Assembly (NCBI GenBank): GCA_013398295.1
Contig: VZSF01000742.1
Coordinates: 124,001-188,000 of the forward strand
Direction: 5' to 3'
Origin: Chionis minor
Taxonomy: Eukaryota > Chordata > Aves > Charadriiformes > Chionididae
Length of the DNA stretch: 64,000 nt
In this document: positions 13,134 through 22,609 of the stretch, in pieces
Layout: each line of letters opens with the position of its first letter
How positions within the stretch are numbered: position 1 is the stretch's first letter
Position numbers and translations under genes: made by a program
Notes under the pieces: generated by a model
Seen by the model: the letters and a program-made list of their open reading frames with translations, nothing else
The model's database searches: none
What the model was told of the DNA's origin: nothing

Positions 13134-14081
13134 CTGGCAAAACAGTAAAGCTAGCCACTGTTAACTGATGTGAACCTTGACTAGCTGCCCCTCAGGCAGC
13201 ATGCATAGGGTCTGGGTCAACATGTGCAACTATTCCCTGAAAACAGAAAATTGGTATAGACATGGAATAATAGAAATGACTCATCAATACTCCAAAATAC
13301 ATGGGAGGCATCTATCTCCTCATAACACTGGTCAAGAGATCGGAGGCATAAGGACACGGAACTCTTACCTTAAAGTGTCATCTATTTCTTTGTATTATTT
13401 TCAGGTGTAGCTATCCTGTGGGGAGGTTAGTGAGGAAGACTGTATTCTGCCTGCACTGTCTGGGATTTCCAGTCTCCTCCATCATCGGGTTTATGTAATT
13501 ATATCTGGCTTTTTGCTATAGCATTGGATAGACATTGCTGGGGTTCTTCTTGCCAATTTTAACTGTAGTTTGGACACAGTTAATTCCATTGTTGTGGAAA
13601 CAGTGGCTATAGCCCAGAAAGAACAGTGATGTGGATACTCCTGTAAGAACTGGTAGATCAGACTTGGTCAGATCTGCACGTTTAAACAGGTAATGGAACT
13701 ATTTTACGCAGTTTGCTTCTAATTCTGATACAGATGGCACTTAAACAAGGATTCCAGCATTGGCAGTTTTACTTCAAAGTGAGTGCCAAGGCCAGGATAA
13801 TCCTTTCTAGCAATTTTCCCCTTGATTTTTGAGCCACCAAGTCCCATATAAAATAGAATTTGTTATCTACTACTCCCCTTCTACAGCCACAAATTGAACA
13901 AGGTTTGACAAGACAGGGGATAGACCTTTCAAATACCAAGCCAAGTGACACCGAAGAGACTCATGAAACCCCACAAGGTACAAAGCTGATTTCTTAACCC
14001 TTATCTTCACGTGGGTATACCACAAGGAAGAGAAAATTAGTGATCCAATGAAAAAGCAAAAAAAAGGAAAAGTAAAATTAC

Positions 14082-14171
14082 CTTCCTTGATGGTAGTTCT
14101 GACTCTCCAGCTCTTAAATTATGCCAAGTGTGGGATAATGAACAATGATTGCTTTTTAAAGCTAGCATTCA
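14082..14171 (-). other. exon-like segment with early stops in every frame
   Basis: An excellent acceptor (CATCTTCCTTTTTGTAG) and a usable donor (GGAAG then GTAATTTT) bracket 90 nt on the minus strand. One frame is TGA followed by ATG and 28 further open codons, so it could only be a 5'-untranslated or alternative-start exon, or be entered at an internal AG. It could lead into 13074-13133 at phase 0. It could also simply be a cryptic or decoy exon. Confidence 0.18.
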
Positions 14172-15068
14172 CTACAAAAAGGAAGATGAGCCAAACCCAG
14201 ACAACTAACAGAGCAAAAATAGTGCATGTGCTCATGTATGTATGTTTCCCTACACAAAACTACTTTTCAGAAAATGCTTTAGCCACAGAATTAATCAAAT
14301 AACCAATACAGCTAACTCTGGAGAGAGCGGAGACAAACTCATGAAGAATGTAAACTTGCATTGGCCATTACATCCTCTTCTCACGCACGTCTTTATCTAA
14401 ATGTTAGCATCACACACAGGTTATAGGAAAAATAGATACACCAGAAATCTCGTATCCCTAAAACTTTTTTTTTTTTCCAGTTTACTCTAATCCAGATGAT
14501 GGAAGTCTTTAAACAAAGATGGCAAGAGCTCATTAACATAGGCTTTCATACAAGGCAGGAAAAAGGAGGAAAATAAAAAAAAATAAAAAATGCTGTTCTG
14601 GACCTAGACAAGCTCTCCCATCGACATCGACACGAGTTTGCATGTTGATCAAGTTTAGCATATAGTGCAAAGGCTCTGTAGTCAGGTTATGAATTTTATC
14701 CACTATTAGCCTTCAGTTTATAAACATCAGGCAAAATGGCTTGGTTTTGTCTATGTGTGTGTTTGTTTTAAGATTGCTCTTATAAAGGCATACATACAAA
14801 AAAGAAAACAGACAATTAAAAAGTAGAGTATTCCAGTTGCCTATTGACAACTAATCATTTATTCCAGGTAAAAGCAAGAAATACAAACTTGAACAAGAAA
14901 TAGTCACACAAGTAATAGTTTGGAGGATTATTCCTTCAAAATTGTTGTATTTAAGAACACTTCAGTTCAGCGATTTAAGTGCACATGGGAGATGCCTAGT
15001 TTTACTTGTTTCCTGAAATAATTCATTCAGACGGAATACTACTGTTGCTAATATTAAGTTCTACATAC

Positions 15069-15193
15069 CGAAATCTCAGCAGATCAAGCCTTTGACAGAT
15101 CTTAATGTTGCCAACAAGCATACAGTTATTCACCACTGCTCTGCACTTTGGCTTTCTGAGCACTTTATTTTGGAATTCCTGTAGATTGAATAC
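15069..15193 (-). CDS. candidate 125-nt internal coding exon, best internal exon of the set
   Basis: On the minus strand the acceptor is AATTCCCTTTGCCAG and the donor is TTTCG followed by GTATGTAG. The frame is open across the whole segment; the surrounding minus-strand frame covers 15023-15214. It starts VFNLQEFQNKVLRKPKC and contains several Cys, Lys and Leu residues. The other two frames contain stops. Entry is phase 0 and exit leaves two bases, which fits the 31-nt segment at 8933-8963 and then 7119-7256 without a stop. I do not recognise the product. No catalytic motif is visible. Confidence 0.42.
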
Positions 15194-15698
15194 CTGGCAA
15201 AGGGAATTCCGCACATTACTAATACTATTTTCAGTGCTCCTTCAAAGAAAACCAGTGCATATTGCTCCAGAGATGAGAAAACTTACAATGTTTTTATGTC
15301 ACCTGAATAGAGAAGAAAAAAGTTATCATGCATATTTCATATATTAAATAAATAAATAAAAACGTGCTACGTACTGCCATCCAAATACCTGAAAGCTGTG
15401 CTTTCCTTACCAGCAACTGAGAAGGGTATATGTACAGGAAAGATGCAACACACAATATAAATCAAAAATTGTAAGAATTAAACATCAACAGGATGGAGAC
15501 CAGGAACCTGCGACCATAGCGTGCAATTAAAGGACCCCCCCAAAAAAAAAAAAAATCAAAAAAACCTACCAATCCAATTATCCATCAGAGACTCTGCAGT
15601 TACTGCGACTTCTACATGACTTGCAGCCTTGCTGACCAAGGGCCGTCACAGGACACCTAAGCAATAAGAATTTCACATTTCAAACTTGGAATACTTAC

Positions 15699-15723
15699 CA
15701 GCAATTTGCCGTTTTCAAGAAGC
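15699..15723 (-). CDS. candidate small exon upstream of 15069-15193
   Basis: The minus strand has a consensus donor (TTGCTG then GTAAGTATT). Reading into it in the frame that exits at phase 0 gives LLENGKLL, which joins 15069-15193 in frame. The 5' boundary is uncertain. The AG at CCCTAG gives a 25-nt exon that accepts two carried bases, as left by 15916-16014; the AGs further upstream give 35- or 44-nt versions with a different entry phase. The donor is convincing, the acceptor is not. Confidence 0.25.
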
Positions 15724-15915
15724 CTAGGGATACCTGATACACCTCAGTCAGTTCTCCATTTTCAAAAACTGACACAGCGACAATGTGCAAGGTTGGGTTT
15801 TCTGTTAACTTGTTCTGTTCTTACAAGTAAACTAGCCTTTGATAACCTATCTCCATTTGCAGCAGGGAGCAGAATGACTTTATTGTAAGATTCCCCCTGC
15901 CCTGGACTCAATCAC

Positions 15916-16014
15916 CTGGGTTTACAGATACTGTACAATAATGGAGCTCTACAGAGTGAGGAAAAAAGCCTTCGTTTCATAGGTCTTATGACAACAGTCT
16001 GTGAATTTTCACCA
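15916..16014 (-). CDS. candidate 99-nt internal coding exon
   Basis: A strong acceptor (TGGTTTTTCTTTCCCATTCAG) leads into 99 nt open in a single frame on the minus strand. It reads GENSQTVVIRPMKRRLFSS and more, then a donor at CCCAG followed by GTGATT. Entry and exit both carry two bases. Just past the donor the frame meets TGA, as expected if an intron starts there. The upstream 29-nt segment at 16464-16492, which contains an ATG, would join in frame. Product unknown; basic and Ser-rich. Confidence 0.32.
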
Positions 16015-16463
16015 CTGAATGGGAAAGAAAAACCAACCTAAACTAGTCCCCCTAGCATACCTTTGCAGTAGGAGTCTAAAGAGTATGTGGCAAATCACTA
16101 CCTTGTATTTTTTTTGTGTGTGAAACTAGCTCTTTTTTTTTCCTCCCAGTAGAAGACATAGCCACTTACAGAAACTGCAGGGAAACTAGGCAACCTTTCA
16201 ATTCATTTGTCTAACTTCCCACTGTTTCTATTTCTGAACAAGTAAAAAAAAAAATAAATGTCATACAAAGAAAATTAATCTGTGTCCTGATTTCATTAAA
16301 TAAAATGTTCTGACCTGTTGGCAATTGCCAGGTCTGGCTTTAACATAGCACTTTGTTGAGCCTGGTGCTTTCTGCTCTTTCTACCCCTGAAACTGTATAA
16401 AAAGAAGCTAACGATGTTTTAAAGACATTTGATCCATCGTTATTTCCATCCTGGCATCCCTAC

Positions 16464-16492
16464 CTTCCAGAATACATAAATGACAATCAGCG
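16464..16492 (-). CDS. candidate start-codon exon (weak)
   Basis: The minus strand has an acceptor (GCAATATTTTCCCAG), an ATG at 16477-16475 reading MYSG, and a donor GGAAG followed by GTAGGG. The phase joins 15916-16014. The start context is poor, with T at -3. The same DNA lies within a longer open minus-strand frame of about 70 codons with a hydrophobic end, so the true boundaries could differ. Confidence 0.15.
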
Positions 16493-16859
16493 CTGGGAAA
16501 ATATTGCCTGAAGTAATTTTAAGAGCGCTATAAAAACCAAGTACAATGCATACACAAAGAGGTAAGACCTTGTAACAACTGTTCAGATGCCTCCGCAGGC
16601 TGATTTTCAGTTTAAAAAATGCACGTTGGGGAAGGAAAAAAAAAAAAAAAAAAGTCGGCTTTACTTGCTGCCTAGCAGTACCCCTGTTCCAAGTTGAACA
16701 AAGCAGAAGACATTGTACTCAGGTGAAAACACAAATAAAAATCGCTTGTCTCATGCTCGACAAATACGAGAAATCCCTTGCTTTCTAAAAACAAAAGTGG
16801 GCACAGCGGAAGAGACAGGAATCTCTCCGAAAAGTGTTACATAAGGTATCGTCAAACTT

Positions 16860-18580
16860 CATGTCACCTCCACAGAGGCCCCAAGTTGCTATTTCCCACT
16901 CCCCCACACCCCCCCGCCCCCGGCGCGCAGGGATTAATGATCTAAATGACACTGTTCTCGGAGAGGAGGTGATAGCAGAAGCCTTCCCCAAAGGAGAGCT
17001 TTCCTGGGATGAAGGGCTTGCGGGGGGGAGGGAGATGGACGAGGATGGGGAAACCACCCTCTCCCGCCCCAGCGTCCCAGCCGAACTCCAGCTTCGCCCC
17101 GGGCCGGCGGGCAGATCGCGCTCGGCAGCGCCGCAGGACAAGGCGCCCACGGCGGGACGCCCCCCGACACGCCCGGCAGCCCCGCCGGCCCCCGGCTCTC
17201 CCACACGCTCCCGCGCAGCCGGCGCTACTTGGCGGGACGGCGGCCCCGTGTCGTGTGTGTCACCCCCCCCCGCCTCCTCCGCCCCAGGGCTGGGAGCGCC
17301 CCGCGGACAGCGGGAACACGTTCCGGCCGGGAGGAGATGGGGCGTGGGGTGCGGTGTAAACAAACCCCCGTGCGCATTCCCGAAGGGAACGGAGTGCCAG
17401 GCAGGCGGGGTAACCTCCCTCGGCCTGGGGGGACGGGGAGCGGGATGTCCCCCTTCGTGCCAGGCGACCGACAAGCCCCAGCAGCTCTTCAGTTCAGCTC
17501 CAGACCTGATGGGGCTTAAAATCCAAGAGATAAAGCCACCACCACCCCCAGCCCTACCGGAGTCGGACGCCCCCTCCCTCGGGCTGCTGGAAGGGAGACA
17601 CTCACCGATTGTTTCTCGCCCTCCCCCCGCCTCTAAAAGCGGCAGCGACCCGACGAGGCGCTTACCTTCCCCCGGCTCCTCCCGGGGCGCCGCGGCGGGG
17701 GGCTCAGCGCCCGCCCGCCCCTCCGCGCTGGCAAGCGGTCCTTCCTCCTCCTTCGCTCCAGGCGGGCAGCTCCAGCTCCGTCCCCGCAGCCCGGAGGCGT
17801 CAGCCGGCGGGTCCCCGCCGGGGCGGCACCGGCGGCTCCACTCTCCGCGGGACGAGGAGCTGCGCACGGCGGTGGGAGGAGGAGGGGGGCGGTGGGGAGG
17901 TCCCCGCTCTTCCCGGGATGCGCCGCCGAGGTGGCTGCCTCCTCCTCCGCCCAGCTGTCTCTCCCGGGCCTGCCCGCTCCCTGCTCCGCGCTGTCCGGAG
18001 GTGCAGCCTGGCCCCGTCAGTCCGTCCGTCCGTCCGTCCCGCTCGCCTTCCCCCGCCCCTCTCCCCGGCGGCGAGCCGCGCGGCGCACAGGCCCCGCCGG
18101 CGGCCAGAAGGACCCGGGGGCGACGGGGAATTCCGGCCCGGCCTCCCGTCCTCTCCCTGGGGCCTGGCGCACGCTCTCCGCGGGGAGAGAGCGGAGGCCC
18201 TGCCCCGGCCTGGCGGGCGGCCGCGGGAAGGTCACCGGCACCGCGGAGCCCAGCACGGAGAGGCTCCCTCCGGCACCGCCGCCGCCGTTGCTAACTGCCG
18301 CCGGCCCGGTCTCAGCGGCCGCTGGGTGCCGTGCTCCGCCCGGGCTCGCTCCGTGCCGGTGCCCGGCGGTTGCTTCCGAGCCCGAGTGCCAGGCTGCCCC
18401 CTTCCCCTTCCTTCCTCCCTTCCTTCCTTCCTTGCCTCCCGCCCCTTTGCCGCTGCCAGCCTTCCCCCCGCCGGGTCCCTCCGGCGCCCGGTGCCAGGCT
18501 GCCCCCCTGCGGGTCTCGGCGCCGCGGCTGCCCGGCGCTGCGCCCGGCGGGCCGAGGCGGAGGCGAGCGGCGAGGGCGAG
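16860..18580. promoter_or_regulatory. CpG island promoter, truncated by an assembly gap
   Basis: GC content and CpG density rise sharply at about 16.86 kb and stay high up to the N run. GGGCGG boxes occur near 17820 and 17885, and simple tracts include (TCCG)n at about 18019-18037 and a CCTT-rich tract at about 18403-18434. Such islands mark vertebrate promoters. The minus-strand donors at 17666/17665 and 17605/17604 suggest a first exon transcribed leftward. A rightward transcript from a bidirectional promoter cannot be excluded. The long open frames across this island are products of GC content and not genes. Confidence 0.75.
17665..17666 (-). other. candidate first-exon splice donor
   Basis: The minus strand reads GGGGGAAG followed by GTAAGCGCC, a near-consensus donor inside the CpG island. 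The exon base is 17666 and the intron starts at 17665. The upstream exon would lie in the GC-rich DNA up to the gap. A second donor, AATCG followed by GTGAGTGTC, lies about 60 nt downstream at 17605/17604 and could be an alternative. Confidence 0.45.
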
Positions 18581-19073
18581 NNNNNNNNNNNNNNNNNNNN
18601 NNNNNNNNNNNNNNNNNNNNNNNNNNNNNNNNNNNNNNNNNNNNNNNNNNNNNNNNNNNNNNNNNNNNNNNNNNNNNNNNNNNNNNNNNNNNNNNNNNNN
18701 NNNNNNNNNNNNNNNNNNNNNNNNNNNNNNNNNNNNNNNNNNNNNNNNNNNNNNNNNNNNNNNNNNNNNNNNNNNNNNNNNNNNNNNNNNNNNNNNNNNN
18801 NNNNNNNNNNNNNNNNNNNNNNNNNNNNNNNNNNNNNNNNNNNNNNNNNNNNNNNNNNNNNNNNNNNNNNNNNNNNNNNNNNNNNNNNNNNNNNNNNNNN
18901 NNNNNNNNNNNNNNNNNNNNNNNNNNNNNNNNNNNNNNNNNNNNNNNNNNNNNNNNNNNNNNNNNNNNNNNNNNNNNNNNNNNNNNNNNNNNNNNNNNNN
19001 NNNNNNNNNNNNNNNNNNNNNNNNNNNNNNNNNNNNNNNNNNNNNNNNNNNNNNNNNNNNNNNNNNNNNNNNN
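18581..19073. other. assembly gap (493 N)
   Basis: A run of 493 N follows directly on GC-rich CpG-island sequence and ends in T/A-rich simple sequence (poly-T and TAT repeats). GC-rich promoters are often lost from bird assemblies, so part of the promoter and first exon is probably missing. Confidence 0.98.
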
Positions 19074-20811
19074 TTTTTTTTATTATTATTATTTTATTTT
19101 TTTTAATTCGTCATCTTTCTTTCACTTCATTAGCGGTCTAAAATGGGTTCTGGCGATACGTTCACGTGCCAAGAGGACGGTCTGATAAACCCCGTGCATG
19201 GGCGGAGAGGGTGCCTGGAATTGGGAGAGGCGCACAAGGAGAACAGGAGTTAAGGGGAGCGGTGCACATGTGCATGCAATCCCATTTGGAACAGGCATCG
19301 ATCCGCTCTTAGAATGGAAGAGGAAGGAAAGTGCGCGCGTGCTTCGAGTCACAACGGAAATAATCAGAAGTAGAAACAATAGGGATACTATTCCGTACTT
19401 ACTGTTTCCTTCTTCCAGAACGATAAGGGAATAGTTTGAGAAATGTTCTATAAAAGATACCACAGGTGCTAATTTCTCTTATTGTGTCAACTGCTTAAAT
19501 GCCGTAACTTACTCAGAAGCTGCTTGGCTGTGGGCAGAAGTTCTGCGTTGCAGCGTGCTCTACCAAAAATACTGTGAACTCTGCAACAGGTTGTTCATGC
19601 CAAGACAGTGTTGGCCAGACTTGATTAAGGCTTTGGTCCGTCAAGGTTAGTATTCTGGCACCAGCAGCGCCCACCTCCTGGTGCCTTAGTTAAGAGCTGT
19701 ATCAGATGAACTGAAGTCGATCATGGAGCTGAACATGCCAGTGATAATCACGTAAGTTTTACTAACTGCAAATTTTGACATGTTATGACAACTAGGAAAG
19801 AAATTTTTTTTGGGGGGGGGAACCCCTCTGCATATCTGTAATTTAATTTTGATATGAATGATGTTCAGGGGAAGCTATGGTAGCATACGGATCAGTCTCT
19901 ATTGTGCTAATTATTTTCATGAGCAAATCAAAGTCAGAAATGAACTATACTGAAGTGTCTTACTCTGTCCATTCTCCCAAGTGAAGCTAACATATCAGCC
20001 TTCATGTAATAATGTTTTCTTGCACTGTTGAAGGATTGTAACTGCTTTGGTGATGGTCGTAACAAACAAATTGCTGGGGATGTATAGAGGAGGAAACAAG
20101 ACTGTGTATACAGCTTCATTATTAATAAACCAGACTGTCTGCTGCCTGTTACTGGAATTCTCGGCAGTTTCAATTTTTTTAGTCTCGTGCTATGTCTTAA
20201 AAACTAGCAAATTGTCAGAGTCTGATCCTGCAAAATGTTGAACAATTTCTGCAGGTCCTTGATGTTCTTACCTGCTATTAGAGCAGGGAAACTCTCAGAA
20301 CCCACAAAAGATGCTTAGGTTTTAAGAGCAGCATGGATTATCTAAGGTACCACCATATGTGACAAATGATGGAACTTCATACTGAAACAAAATGTCTTGC
20401 TTAGAATTGCTCTCAGGTTGGTGACCTGCTCACAAAACGGACAATAGTTGTTCAAACCTAGAGCAGCATTTGTCAGAAGCCCTAGCTGAGAATGATTACC
20501 ATTTGGCTACAAAAACTAACAGGGACAGGAGTTGTCACTACCTACGACGATAGAGTTTTTCAGAAATTGTGTTTATAAGTGAGTAGTCTTTTCATATTCA
20601 TCATAAAATCACTCCATCGGTCTTTGTCCTTGAAAATCCTGAAGTGGCAATTGCTTTGGACATAGAGTAAACAAGCAATGCAGAAAAATCCTTATGCCAA
20701 GGACACGTAGAAGAAATTAGATGCAAATATTTGCACTTCAAATTTTATTCAGCCAGAAGGAAGCTTTCTCCAGAAACTACACAGGTTCTGGATTGACATG
20801 TCTATTTACAT

Positions 20812-20882
20812 TAAAAAAAAACCCAAACCACCCCCCCAAAAAAAAACCCCAAACCCAACAAAAAAAAACCCCAAAAGCAAAA
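20812..20882. repeat. A/C homopolymer-rich tract (G-rich on the minus strand)
   Basis: About 70 nt consist almost only of A and C, with repeated blocks of 7-9 A separated by runs of 3-7 C. The minus strand has at least four separate runs of three or more G and so could form a G-quadruplex. No flanking duplication was seen. Confidence 0.8.
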
Positions 20883-22590
20883 CCTGTAGTAATGCCAAAT
20901 ATATAGTTTAAAAAAAAATTATATAAAGCTGAAAATCTCAAAGCTTTAACAGTCCTATTAATAAAAAATTATGTAAACCAGACCTTTCTTTTTTAATAGG
21001 AACATGTTGATTTTGAGATAGTGTTACATGATCAAGTTATAGTGATGTAAAATTATCACACGAGTGTTTGGTCTTGTTTTTTCCTTACTGGAAAAGGTAT
21101 AAAGAGATAAAGGTGTAACAGTACACAACTTCAAACAGGCTATGGTACTTTCACTACACCAGAACATCAGTAAGTAAAATAAGATTAAGTCTGTTTATAA
21201 GACCCAAAATACTTACAGAGTATCTGGGTTTTGATGCAAATAATAAAATTATTTCCAGTATAACCATTTTGCATGAAAGGGAGGTGTAAGGCCCAAAAGT
21301 ATGCAAACTTATAAAAGTGCATGAAGTTCATCTCCCATTTAACACCAGTGAAGTCCTTTTTATATTCTTACAGTTGCTTCATTGTTCTAACTAAATTCAA
21401 CCACTCTGAGGTCTTTTGAGGAAAAAGACAGTGCTTTGTTCAGGAGGTGACTGAAAAGTGCTTTACTGCTCTAATAGTGCATTATGTGCCAGCTGCAATA
21501 GAGGCTAAAATATTCCTGAAAACAAGGAAGGTGTTCTGTCCCCATTCCTCCAGACACTCCTGTGGCTCATCAGCATTTTAAATAGGTAGCGAGGCTGCTG
21601 CTGCTGTGTCACACTCAAGATATGGGATATACATGGACAAAGCTAAGTTCTCCATGACCTGCTTTTGTGTGGAGTTGATGAAATAGCTACTTTTCATAAA
21701 AATCAACCATTCAGGGTGTTCTCATGGGCAACAGAAATTCAAATCTCATTTAGCAGGCTGGCTGGATTGTGTTAACTCATCCACTTCAACACAGAAGGTT
21801 GTGACCCTTTGTTTATAAATTGCTGCTCTTAACTTCTAGGTGCTAAATTGCACAACTGTTAATAGTATCAGAGCATGAAGAGCAAGACCAAAAGATTCTT
21901 GTCATCATCTGCCACTGCAATGAATGCAGCATTACTGAGGAACAGGCTGCCTGACATCCTTTGTAGTAGGAAAAGGCTTTCAGACAAGAAATAAGTGAAA
22001 TTTAACCTACTCTGGAAAAATAAATTCACAATTCTTGAGTGTAAAGTGGAAGCTCTGTTACATATGCTGTCCACAATGGGCACTAAATGTGTGTGTGTAA
22101 CAGAAAAAAGAAAAATCAACAAAACCCAAGAAAGTCATAGCAAGATCCAGATTCCCTGGGATTACAGGAACTGGGAAAAAAAAAAAAAAAGATTGGTAAA
22201 CTGAATGCCTTTAAATAACTAGAAAACATCGTGAAGACCTAAAACTTTCAGAATGCAAAGGAAATTAAGTTATTAAAACAGAAATTATTTCTCTTTTGTG
22301 CCAAAATAGATTTCAGACAATAAACTGATTGTTCTGTCTTAACTTGTATTCTGTGATTTTCATATGGGTTTCTCCCACAATTCAGTTGTACTTCTAGACG
22401 CAAAAAGGTAAACACCGATACTAGGGTCTTTGATAGTATTATGCCCTATATCAAAGAAAACTTGCAGGAAAGGGCTATTTTCCTACTTACTTCACATCTC
22501 TGACAGAACGTTCTGTGGGGTTTTTTTTCATTGCTGCCAATTACTACTTTGCCTTTGTGACACAGTCATTTAGAGAATAGTTGGGGTTTT

Positions 22591-22609
22591 GGTTGGTTGG
22601 TTGGTTGGT
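22591..22609. repeat. (GGTT)n microsatellite
   Basis: Nearly five tandem GGTT units follow a TTGGGGTTTT block. This is a simple tetranucleotide repeat. It is not the vertebrate telomere unit. Confidence 0.85.

Larger units (their letters stand above)
8700..15060. other. probable intronic sequence with scattered candidate exons
   Basis: Between the 3' end of the CR1 copy and the exon-like segment at 15069 the sequence is AT-rich and mostly featureless. It holds a purine-rich simple tract at about 8968-9005, a poly-T run near 14466-14476, and the candidate exons listed separately. A 29-nt segment at about 9157-9185 has excellent splice sites, but in frame it would create TAG at its junction with 8933-8963. 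I see no transposon boundaries here. Confidence 0.4.

Noticed and set aside
13374..13420. Exon-like segment on the minus strand with acceptor CCTCCCCACAG and donor GTAAGAG
   Set aside because: All three frames contain stops, so it is not coding; a non-coding or decoy exon cannot be excluded.
15699..16014. Selenoprotein reading of the three in-frame TGA codons
   Set aside because: No Cys-like context or SECIS element could be recognised, and splicing or decay explains the pattern more simply.
16834..19141. Very long open frames (284-510 codons) on both strands across the CpG island, some running into the N gap
   Set aside because: GC-rich DNA has few stop codons, the frames overlap on both strands and are full of Pro, Arg, Gly and Ala, and part of their length is N.
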